DNA of 64,000 nucleotides from Streptococcus sp. DTU_2020_1001019_1_SI_AUS_MUR_006 (lineage in GTDB: Bacteria > Bacillota > Bacilli > Lactobacillales > Streptococcaceae). The DNA lies in the NCBI RefSeq assembly GCF_032340315.1, contig NZ_CP135436.1, positions 1-64,000 of the forward strand. The letters run 5' to 3'. The notes below the pieces were generated by a model. It was not told where the DNA came from. It worked only from the letters and a program-made list of their open reading frames with translations, and did no database searches. Positions within the stretch are counted from its first letter, which is position 1. Each line of letters opens with the position of its first letter. The translations under genes were made by a program, and so were the position numbers. This document shows, piece after piece, positions 39,459 through 46,566 of the stretch.

Positions 39459-39585
39459 TATCCCTGACTCACTTACATTTTAACCGGTGAATACTCGTAT
39501 AGTCAAATTGTAGGATACGGATAAAATTTATTTATCTGGTGATTTCCACTTATTTTCCTTCTCCAACTAATGAAAGTGAGCCCCT

Positions 39586-40464
39586 ATGAATTTAAAAGAT
39601 CTACAATATTTTTATGACCTCTGCCAGCTTCAATCCTATACGGAAGTTGCAAAACAACACAAAGTCAGCCAACCATCTATTTCTTATGCCATCAAGCGCT
39701 TAGAAGAATCTTTTAATTGCAAATTGATTCACCACGATCCCTCGCATCGTTCCTTCAAACTCACTCCTCAAGGACAAATCCTTCTAAAGCATACAGAAAA
39801 GATCTTACCTGAGGTCATTTCTACTCGCAAAGAAATCAATCGTTCCTTGGCCCAATACTCTACTGTAGGATTCCCTCCTATTATCATTCAGTATCTCTTT
39901 GCTGCCTTAAGCGAAAAAGATCAATTCGATTTTTTAAAAAAGGTACGCCCGATCCGCGGTGGCTCCGTAGAATTATTAAATCTTCTCCTCAAAGGAGACC
40001 TTGATGCAAGTCTACTCGGCTTGATTGAACCACTCAATCATCCTTCAATAGAGACACATGAACTCTTTCATAAAGAACTGTATGTCGTTTTGTCTAAGAA
40101 CCATCCTCTTGCTACCGCTCCTTCCCTCACTTTTGAAGATTTAGTAGATCAATCCTTTATACTTTTAGACGAACACTTTGTTCACTTGAAAGCTTTTGAA
40201 CTGCTTAATCAAAAGTATCAAAACAAGGCAGAAATATTCTTTAAGAGTGACGACATTGTCATCATTAAAGAACTTTTAAAGAAAGGGATTGGCCTTAGTT
40301 TGCTGGCTGATATCGCACTTTCTGATGAAGATGATGATTTAATAAAAATTCCTCTAGTACCGGAGGACCAGATAACATTTACAGTTTATTACGCTTATCT
40401 CAAATCAGCTACACTGTCATCAGAAGTAGAAGCCTTATTTAATCTCATTAAATCATATGAATAG
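39586..40464 (+). CDS. mleR: LysR-family regulator, probable MleR
   Basis: 292 residues. N-terminal winged helix (LQYFYDLCQLQSYTEVAKQHKVSQPSISYAIKRLE) and a C-terminal effector domain (HKELYVVLSKNHPLA near 160). It is near mleS-mleP; MleR homologues activate malolactic genes with malate. The XRE gene lies between, which is unusual for the classical mleR-mleS layout. Confidence 0.8.
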   Translation: MNLKDLQYFYDLCQLQSYTEVAKQHKVSQPSISYAIKRLEESFNCKLIHHDPSHRSFKLTPQGQILLKHTEKILPEVISTRKEINRSLAQYSTVGFPPIIIQYLFAALSEKDQFDFLKKVRPIRGGSVELLNLLLKGDLDASLLGLIEPLNHPSIETHELFHKELYVVLSKNHPLATAPSLTFEDLVDQSFILLDEHFVHLKAFELLNQKYQNKAEIFFKSDDIVIIKELLKKGIGLSLLADIALSDEDDDLIKIPLVPEDQITFTVYYAYLKSATLSSEVEALFNLIKSYE

Positions 40465-40506
40465 AAAAAACTCTAACTATCAACTACCTGATAGCTAGAG
40501 TTTTTT
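40465..40506 (+). terminator. Terminator of the LysR gene
   Basis: AAAAAACTCTAACTATC and GATAGCTAGAGTTTTTT arms, starting right at the stop codon. Confidence 0.85.
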
Positions 40507-40617
40507 ACATTATAGGTATTAGACTAAAGTACGAAGAAATAGGATATGATCGCCAAATTTTTCATTTACCTGATACCCTTCAAGGAGATTTCTAATTATA
40601 AATCCACAAGGTGTCAA

Positions 40618-40647
40618 TAAAAAAAGAACACCCCGAAAGGTGCTCTT
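40618..40647 (-). terminator. Displaced terminator of the earlier rpsI end
   Basis: Minus-strand AAGAGCACC and GGTGTTCTT arms followed by seven T. It lies about 40 bp beyond the displaced rpsI tail, in the position of an rpsI terminator, and now 9 kb from rpsI. Confidence 0.75.
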
Positions 40648-40683
40648 TGTAAGTACAGTCATTCTTTCGAAGAACGTTTACTA

Positions 40684-40720
40684 AATTGTGATGCTTTACG
40701 AGCTTTCTTAAGACCTGGTT
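40684..40720. repeat. Distal attachment site (37-bp rpsI core repeat)
   Basis: 37 bp identical to 49677-49713 inside rpsI. Reading the minus strand in rpsI frame it continues QFSKRSSKE-stop, four residues longer than the functional QFSKR end. This is the host-side copy left by integration. Confidence 0.85.
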
Positions 40721-40925
40721 GGGGCACCACTTATTTCATCTAATTTCAAAGTGCTTTAAAATCAACGCTTTCATAAGTTTTCAAAACATAAAATTTCAAC
40801 TAATTTCAATCAATTTCATCAAAATAAGGTAAACTTTCATCAAAAATAAGCAAAAATCGAACCAGAATATCAAAAGTTTCCCTTATATAAAATTTTTACA
40901 TATATACTAATTTGTTTCCATTCAT
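40721..40925. other. Element end with iterated integrase arm-like motifs
   Basis: No gene. Repeated TTTCA/TTTCAT words (about nine in 40731-40840) and one AAGGTAAACTTT (40826-40837) that recurs near the other end. Probable arm-type integrase or excisionase sites. Confidence 0.5.
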
Positions 40926-40955
40926 TAGAAAAGAGAGCCACCGCTCTCTTTCTTT
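40926..40955 (-). terminator. Terminator of the surface protein gene
   Basis: AGAAAGAGAGC and GCTCTCTTTTCT around GGTGG, directly after the stop on the minus strand. Confidence 0.8.
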
Positions 40956-43577
40956 TTATCTATTATATTTTCGTTTTCCTGCTAAAGCAAATAGTCCAAC
41001 ACTTGCTCCAAGCAATGCTAAAAGTCCTGAATCCTTTGTTCCTGTATTTGGAAGTTGTTTCTTAGGTTCTGCTTTTGTATTTGTAGTTTGTGCAGGAGCT
41101 TGATATGTTTTATCGTCTTTAGTTCCCATCGTAGCAACATTTACTGGTTTGTTTTGAACCTTCGCATCCACAACATCAACTACTTTACCAGTTGCGTCAG
41201 TAACTTCCTTAGGTTGACCACCTGCTTTACGGATTGCGTCTGCTTTACGAGATAGCTCTTCCAAGCGACGTTTTTCTGCTTGTTCAGTTTCGTAACGGTC
41301 TTTGAGGTCTTTCAAGTTAGCATGGACACGAGCCTTAGCTTCTGCGATACCCTCAAGACAAGCCAACTCTTCCTTAGCAGTCTTCAACTCAGCACGGAGG
41401 ACACCAAGTTTAGAGTTAATACCAGTAAGCTCTTTGTCTAAAGTCTTAAGGACTTCATCACGCTTAGTAAGAGCAAGTTCAAGAACTGTATGAGTGTCAG
41501 TAGCCTCTTTAGATGCTTCACGTTTACGAGCAAGGTCTTCACCTGCTGACTTACGAGCCAAGACTGCTACATCATGAGACTTAGTAAGGACTTCCAATTC
41601 ACCTTTGGCAGTTGCAAGAGATTGGTCAGCAGTAGATTGTTCAGCTTTAGCAGTAGCAAGAACTGTTTTAGCTTCAGCAAGAGCCTTAGCTTTGTCAGTA
41701 GCGTTTGATTTAGCTAGAGCAAGGACTTCTTTGGCAGTTTGCAATGCTTTAGTGTTTTGTGCTAGTTTGTCTTTAGCATCAGCAAGAGCCTTTTCAAGAG
41801 ATGGAACATCAACCTTATTACCCACTACGTTAGAGAGGTTAGTACGAGCAGTGGCAAGAGCTGTCTCAGCATTAGTGTAGGCAGTTTGGGCTGTCGCTAC
41901 TGCTGATTTAGCTTCTTGAGAGGCTTTGAGGGCGTTGTCATAAGTTGATTGAGCCAAGTCTAGTTTTTCTTGCAATTTGGCAACTTTTTCAGCAGTGCTT
42001 GGGGCGATTACGACTTTGGTTTTGTCGAATTTGGCTCCATAAGAAGTTACGTTGTCGGATGTACCAAGATAATGAATTTTTGTATCTGTATTTTCATCGT
42101 AACTTGTAGAGATACCAAGATATTGGTGGTAAGACATAAATGGTTCGTCTGCCACGTGAGATACCCCTTGAGCATGCCCCCAATCAGCGTGAGTATCCCA
42201 GTAAAGCATAGCATATACGTCGTTGTAGATAGCTTTTTTGATTTCTGAAACGGTAGTAAGTTTGTGAGTATCGTTACCAATAAGCTCTGCTAGAAGAACA
42301 CCGTACTCTTTACCTACTGATTTTAAAGTCTTAGTATCGTGATATTCGATACCTTTTGTAAGCTTAGCTACTTTATCTGCGATAGCCATAGCATCTTCGT
42401 TAACTGAAACCAAACCTGTACCAAATTGTTTACGAACTTGGTTAAACAAGTCAGCTGCAAACAATGACAAGTCTTTACGTGTTTCGTAGTCGAGATTATT
42501 AACATCAACTTTAGTGTTTTGGTCTTTCTTAGTAGAGTTAAATGGTAAGTCAAAACGGTAAATCTCACCATCTTTAGTTAGAGTTACTTTACCTGCCTTT
42601 TGCAACTCCTTAATACCTTGTTCTTTCAATTTTTGAGAAAGTGCTTCTGGTTTGCCAGTAGTTAGGTACTCTTTAAGGAGTGACATATACTCTTGGCTTA
42701 GAGTAATAGTGTTAACTGCAAAATCAGTGTTAGCAAGCTCTTCTTTGGCACGGTCAAGGTCGGCTTGGGCTGTAGTGACTACCTCATCTTTGTTAGATTG
42801 GTTAGCTTTAGCAGTTGCAAGGGCTGTAGTGGCTTGAGAGAGATTAGACTCAGCACTAGATACCCCAGTTTGAGCGTCTTTGATAGCTTGCTCTTTGTCA
42901 GATTGAGCTTTTTTACCATTATCAAGGTTAGTCTGAGCAGTCGCTACGGCTTGAGTGTCTTCAGCGACTTGGTTAGTAAGCGTAGCTACCTCCTTTTCAA
43001 GTGGAGCAACATCAGTAGTAGATGAAAGAGAATCTACTTTTTTCTGAGCGTCAGCTACCTTATTAGCAGTATCAGTGGCAGTTTTCTCAGCATTAGATAC
43101 TACCTTAGTTTGGTCAGCAACCTTTTCAGCCGTAGCCGAAACAGACTTATCAGCGTCAGCTACAGTCTTCTCAGCTGTGGCAAGCTCATCTGCTCGCTTT
43201 TCAGCCTCGGCTTTTGCAGTTGCAACCTTCTCAGGTGTGACAGCCTTGGCTTCTTCTTTCTTTTGAGTAGTCTCAGCGATAGACTTTTCAGCATCAGCAA
43301 TCTTAGTTTCAGTAGTTGAAACAACTTCTTTTTGCTTAGCTACATCCTGATTAGCCTTATCTGATTCAGCTTTAGCCTTATCAACATCAGCTTGACTAGG
43401 AACTTTAGGGACAACCTCGTCCTTAGCAACTAGCTTAGTTGCAGGCTCGTTAACGGCTACTTCAGTTTCGTTAGCTGATACGGCAGTAGATACCCCTAGA
43501 GCCGAGATTGCAAGCGTTGAAATAACTGCGCCAGTACGCAACTTTTTGATGGTCCCGTGACCTTTTTGTAATTCCAT
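40956..43577 (-). CDS. LPXTG-anchored SEC10/PgrA-type surface exclusion protein
   Basis: 873 residues. Signal peptide ending near STAVSA (residue 35); long Ala/Lys/Glu-rich coiled coils at about 55-300 and 560-790; a central globular CAP-like domain (about 340-540, with FAADLFNQVRKQFG and WDTHADWGHAQGVSHV); then LPNTG, a hydrophobic helix and a basic tail (KRKYNR) for sortase anchoring. Stalk-plus-CAP domain is the layout of the enterococcal pCF10 PrgA/Sec10 group, which blocks entry of redundant conjugative plasmids. AAGGAG precedes the ATG. It faces away from the XRE gene, with shared operator dyads. Confidence 0.8.
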   Translation of the reverse strand: MELQKGHGTIKKLRTGAVISTLAISALGVSTAVSANETEVAVNEPATKLVAKDEVVPKVPSQADVDKAKAESDKANQDVAKQKEVVSTTETKIADAEKSIAETTQKKEEAKAVTPEKVATAKAEAEKRADELATAEKTVADADKSVSATAEKVADQTKVVSNAEKTATDTANKVADAQKKVDSLSSTTDVAPLEKEVATLTNQVAEDTQAVATAQTNLDNGKKAQSDKEQAIKDAQTGVSSAESNLSQATTALATAKANQSNKDEVVTTAQADLDRAKEELANTDFAVNTITLSQEYMSLLKEYLTTGKPEALSQKLKEQGIKELQKAGKVTLTKDGEIYRFDLPFNSTKKDQNTKVDVNNLDYETRKDLSLFAADLFNQVRKQFGTGLVSVNEDAMAIADKVAKLTKGIEYHDTKTLKSVGKEYGVLLAELIGNDTHKLTTVSEIKKAIYNDVYAMLYWDTHADWGHAQGVSHVADEPFMSYHQYLGISTSYDENTDTKIHYLGTSDNVTSYGAKFDKTKVVIAPSTAEKVAKLQEKLDLAQSTYDNALKASQEAKSAVATAQTAYTNAETALATARTNLSNVVGNKVDVPSLEKALADAKDKLAQNTKALQTAKEVLALAKSNATDKAKALAEAKTVLATAKAEQSTADQSLATAKGELEVLTKSHDVAVLARKSAGEDLARKREASKEATDTHTVLELALTKRDEVLKTLDKELTGINSKLGVLRAELKTAKEELACLEGIAEAKARVHANLKDLKDRYETEQAEKRRLEELSRKADAIRKAGGQPKEVTDATGKVVDVVDAKVQNKPVNVATMGTKDDKTYQAPAQTTNTKAEPKKQLPNTGTKDSGLLALLGASVGLFALAGKRKYNR

Positions 43578-43627
43578 CTTATAAATCTCCTTTTAATAGT
43601 TCTATAGTCCTATTTTATCACATATTG

Positions 43628-43690
43628 TAGTGTTTTAAAACTATTTTATATAGCATTTCTCTTTTATAGTAGTTTTTTAAGACTATAAAA
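43628..43690. promoter_or_regulatory. Operator dyads between the surface protein and XRE genes
   Basis: Perfect 9-bp arms TTTTATAGT and ACTATAAAA with an 11-bp spacer (43662-43690), plus TAGTGTTTTAAAACTA (43628-43643). Probable XRE-regulator sites controlling both directions. Confidence 0.6.
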
Positions 43691-43721
43691 TTGAGTATGA
43701 TAGGATTTAAGGGGTACTGAT

Positions 43722-44057
43722 ATGACAAAAACAAATCTACAATCTTATCTAGGTAAGAGAATCCGATTACTGAGACTTCAAAAAAATTTGACTCAACAGC
43801 AACTAGAGGAGCTGGCGGACCTACCATTAAAATACACGTACAAACTAGAAAATCTTGAGCCTAATATAAAAATAAAAACATTACAAAAAATTATGGATGC
43901 ACTTGATACAGATATAGAGACTTTTTTCGATATATCCGTAACCGAAAGCAATCCCTTAATAAATCAGCTAATATATAAAATTAAGGAACTAACACCTAGT
44001 AAACAAGAACGAGTTCTCAAGCTCATGATACAGCTTATTGACGAAATAGAAACATAA
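43722..44057 (+). CDS. XRE-family regulator of the mobile element
   Basis: 111 residues. Helix-turn-helix LTQQQLEELADLPLKYTYKLE (about 24-44) and a C-terminal helical tail (KIKELTPSKQERVLKLMIQLID). Its own terminator follows, so it is not cotranscribed with the mobilisation genes. Likely represses the divergent surface-exclusion gene and itself. No partner toxin is adjacent, so an antitoxin role is not supported. Confidence 0.8.
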   Translation: MTKTNLQSYLGKRIRLLRLQKNLTQQQLEELADLPLKYTYKLENLEPNIKIKTLQKIMDALDTDIETFFDISVTESNPLINQLIYKIKELTPSKQERVLKLMIQLIDEIET

Positions 44058-44093
44058 ACCAAGTCACGAAAAATTGACTTGGTTTTATTTTAT
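44057..44093 (+). terminator. Terminator of the element's XRE gene
   Basis: AACCAAGTCA and TGACTTGGTT arms followed by TTATTTTATT. Confidence 0.85.
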
Positions 44094-44555
44094 TCTCCTG
44101 TAAATAAAAATCGAATGTTCTTCGCTATGGTTAAAAATTTCTAAGACTCTGGCGTAAATTCTATCCCCCTACCGATAATGAATAATCAAAACAACCTAAA
44201 AAATAGGTATCCCAGCGAAGAGGTCTAACTACCTGAGCAAAATAAGAAGAGTCTGACGAAAATTTAGAACAACATCATACTATAATATATATACACTGGC
44301 GTAAATTTTTGACTACCTGTACTATAATATTTATACAATGGCGTATTTTTGAGATAATTTAATTTTTAATATTAAAATGACGTAACTGAAGGAACCCCCT
44401 CGCGATATAGTATTTGAAACTAAACGTTTGGGGTGATAAAAAATGTACTATATGAGTTAAATTGATGACATTTAATAACTTGTTATCATCAAAGATTAAA
44501 ATCACTTGTCAGCATTCTAAAAAGTCTGACCACGCAAAGAGAAGGAGGCATTCAT
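44094..44555 (+). promoter_or_regulatory. Iterated control region ahead of the mobilisation genes
   Basis: No gene. Five copies of a TGRCGTAAATT-like word at 44150, 44254, 44297, 44339 and 44378. Two tandem promoter-like repeats, ACTATAATATATATACA (44279-44295) and ACTATAATATTTATACA (44321-44337), each sit just before an iteron. AGAAGGAGG precedes the next ORF. Confidence 0.55.
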
Positions 44556-44939
44556 ATGTCAAAATTAAAAGTAGGTAACTACGAAAGCGCAAGAGCATTT
44601 TTAGATGCTTTATCAACTTCTGTTGATGTCCCATCCGATATTAAAGTAGTTGATACAAACAATGGTATCATAAACGAAGGTCAAGAAAATCAACTTCACT
44701 GGGCATCTTTAACATGCGTAGATGTCGAACTCTATGAACAGTTCGCTAGTATTGCTCAAGAAGCTTACTGTCCAACTTTCAAAGTCAAGTTGAAAAACTA
44801 TCAAAGTGAAAACTTAGATAGTTTGATTGATACCAACATAGTACTTAACAAGTATGACTTGTCATTTGTTCTTGACAAGTTGAAGCAACCAATCGGATTA
44901 GCTCTAGTCACTGAGCTTGCAGATATTTCATTAAAATAA
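44556..44939 (+). CDS. Unrecognised element protein (127 aa)
   Basis: Soluble 127-residue acidic protein, MSKLKVGNYESARAFLDAL start and KYDLSFVLDKLKQP near the end. No motif I recognise. First gene of the transfer module, after a strong AAGGAGG. Its position matches the small DUF961-like genes ahead of the coupling protein in Tn916-type elements, but the sequence does not look like DUF961. Confidence 0.65.
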   Translation: MSKLKVGNYESARAFLDALSTSVDVPSDIKVVDTNNGIINEGQENQLHWASLTCVDVELYEQFASIAQEAYCPTFKVKLKNYQSENLDSLIDTNIVLNKYDLSFVLDKLKQPIGLALVTELADISLK

Positions 44940-44950
44940 ATGATAAAAAT

Positions 44951-44992
44951 AGTGAGTTATCATCTACATTGTGTAGATGATAACTACTCACT
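44951..44992 (+). other. Long inverted repeat between two element genes
   Basis: AGTGAGTTATCATCTACA pairs with TGTAGATGATAACTACTCACT around TTG, with a 3-nt bulge. No T-run. It could act on mRNA stability or block initiation at 44940 in favour of 45012. Confidence 0.6.
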
Positions 44993-45011
44993 ATATGACG
45001 AGGTAACATAT

Positions 45012-45608
45012 ATGTTGATAAAAATATCCTTTTCTCTTATTCTTGCATTATGTGTATGGCAAGTTCTTAATATTCTATACATTTTTCTAAAACGACAGTT
45101 TCTCATTGTGTCAGATGAGGTTGTTAAGAAAAATGAAAATTTATGGGAACAATGTCTCTTGTTGACAGGAAAGCAAGTTAAGATTATAACCACATTGATC
45201 CGAAATGTCACTCTTTGGTTGTTGAAGAAGAAAGCTGATGAACAATTACAAGCTCGAAAAGCTACTATCTTGCAAAACGTAGTCAATCATCTCAATCAAA
45301 ACTTAGCTCATGATTTACAGTTAAAAACTATAAATCCTGCTACCACACGAGGTATAGATGTTTGGATCTATCTTGCAAACAAGCTAGATCCAACAACTGA
45401 AACTAAATTAGAAGACTACTTCTCAGGCATACTGTCAAAATATACAAATGAATTTGCTCTTGACTATATGCACGTAGAAATAAACGCTGGTGCTGGTTGG
45501 GTTGCTAAATTTGATATTAAAACAATCGAAGAGGCAACATACAATCGCATGGCAAGAGCTTCCGAAGTTGAGACTAAAGAAGATTTTGAGGAGATTGATT
45601 TATGGTAG
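45012..45608 (+). CDS. Unrecognised membrane-anchored element protein (198 aa)
   Basis: 198 residues from MLIKISFSLIL (GAGGT about 9 nt upstream; an earlier ATG at 44940 would place the inverted repeat in the coding region). One N-terminal transmembrane helix, a long basic helix (about 40-100) and a C-terminal soluble domain with NAGAGWVAKFDI. It overlaps the FtsK-like gene by 7 nt. A membrane partner for the ATPase is a reasonable inference; family unknown. Confidence 0.65.
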   Translation: MLIKISFSLILALCVWQVLNILYIFLKRQFLIVSDEVVKKNENLWEQCLLLTGKQVKIITTLIRNVTLWLLKKKADEQLQARKATILQNVVNHLNQNLAHDLQLKTINPATTRGIDVWIYLANKLDPTTETKLEDYFSGILSKYTNEFALDYMHVEINAGAGWVAKFDIKTIEEATYNRMARASEVETKEDFEEIDLW

Positions 45609-46354
45609 TAGATACTAGACCTTTAATAACTCTTTCAGGTCAAAGAATAGGTTGGGAACGAGCTATTCCGCATTTCCTGGTGCTAGGACAAACAGGTAGC
45701 GGCAAAAGCGTTATCGCTCAAGCAATACTTGCTGACATTGCCCATAAAACAGCACATCTGCCAATTGAGAAAAGAGCGTTGTTAGTTGCTTGTGACCCCA
45801 AATCAGAGGATTGGTTATTTGCTGAAAATTCTCCTAACTGTTTCTTTGGAGATGATTCATATAAGGCGATTGAGTTAGTTTATAATGAACTTTTAAGTAG
45901 AAAATCTGATAAGAGTAAACCTAGAAATTCCCTCGTTTTATTTTGTGAAGAACTGACAAGTCTTGTAGAGACATTGCCTAGTAAGCAGAAAAAAGAAACC
46001 CAACATCATCTGAAAATTATCTTATTACAAGGTAGGTCTATTGGAATACGGCTACTTTGTGTGTCACAGGATCTGATGGCTGAAGTTCTTGGTAATAGCT
46101 CACTTAGAAATCAATTTGGAGCAGTTTTAGGATTGGGATCAATAGCAAGTCGTTCAGCCATTTCCGGTAGTATATTTGACATAGAAGCAGGGCAAAAACT
46201 AGCTACTCTACCCAAGCAACATGGCTGGTATCAAGTTTTTGATGGAAGTCCACCAATCAAGGTTAAAGTAGCTAATATCAGGGATATTGATAAAGTTCAG
46301 GAAGTATTGCTAGAAATGTTAAACAGATACCAACCTACAGAGCAAGTCAGATAG
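45602..46354 (+). CDS. Minimal FtsK/TcpA-like DNA-transfer ATPase
   Basis: 250 residues, essentially only the motor domain. Walker A LGQTGSGKS (residues 28-36), Walker B SLVLFCEELTS (about 110-120), and QGRSIGIRLLCVSQ. It lacks membrane helices and the C-terminal gamma domain; the upstream overlapping gene may supply the membrane anchor. The likely coupling protein (or replication motor) that brings element DNA to a helper's transfer pore. Confidence 0.8.
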   Translation: MVVDTRPLITLSGQRIGWERAIPHFLVLGQTGSGKSVIAQAILADIAHKTAHLPIEKRALLVACDPKSEDWLFAENSPNCFFGDDSYKAIELVYNELLSRKSDKSKPRNSLVLFCEELTSLVETLPSKQKKETQHHLKIILLQGRSIGIRLLCVSQDLMAEVLGNSSLRNQFGAVLGLGSIASRSAISGSIFDIEAGQKLATLPKQHGWYQVFDGSPPIKVKVANIRDIDKVQEVLLEMLNRYQPTEQVR

Positions 46355-46363
46355 ATTGGGCAG

Positions 46364-46545
46364 GCTGGGGCGACCCGAAGAGGTCGTTCATTTTACCCCA
46401 GCATGCACTAGCTAGATGACTCGCCCACCTGCGGTAGGCAAAAAACATCTAAGATTTTAACTCTAACTATTCTTTACGCGTGGTTAGACTGGGCTTGTCA
46501 ACGGTCTAACCCAGAATAGTTAAAAGAATAATTAAAGAATAGTTA
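46364..46545. other. Dyad-rich gap, candidate oriT / double-strand origin
   Basis: Hairpin A: GCTGGGG/CCCCAGC enclosing CGACC/GGTCG (46364-46402). Hairpin B: GCCCACC/GGTAGGC (46423-46439). Structure C: CTAACTATTCT/AGAATAGTTA (46463-46522) enclosing GGTTAGAC/GTCTAACC. AGAATAGTTA recurs at 46536-46545. It lies between the FtsK-like and Rep genes, where Tn916-type elements carry oriT. Confidence 0.6.
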
Positions 46546-46566
46546 ATAACGAAAGGTTAATTATAC

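Noticed and set aside
41055..43319. Plus-strand frames opposite the coiled-coil surface protein
   Set aside because: Open only because of the Ala/Lys-rich codon bias on the other strand; no start signals or homology.
43722..44057. A toxin-antitoxin system with the XRE protein as antitoxin
   Set aside because: No small toxin-like gene is adjacent; the gene is followed by its own terminator and faces a surface-protein gene.
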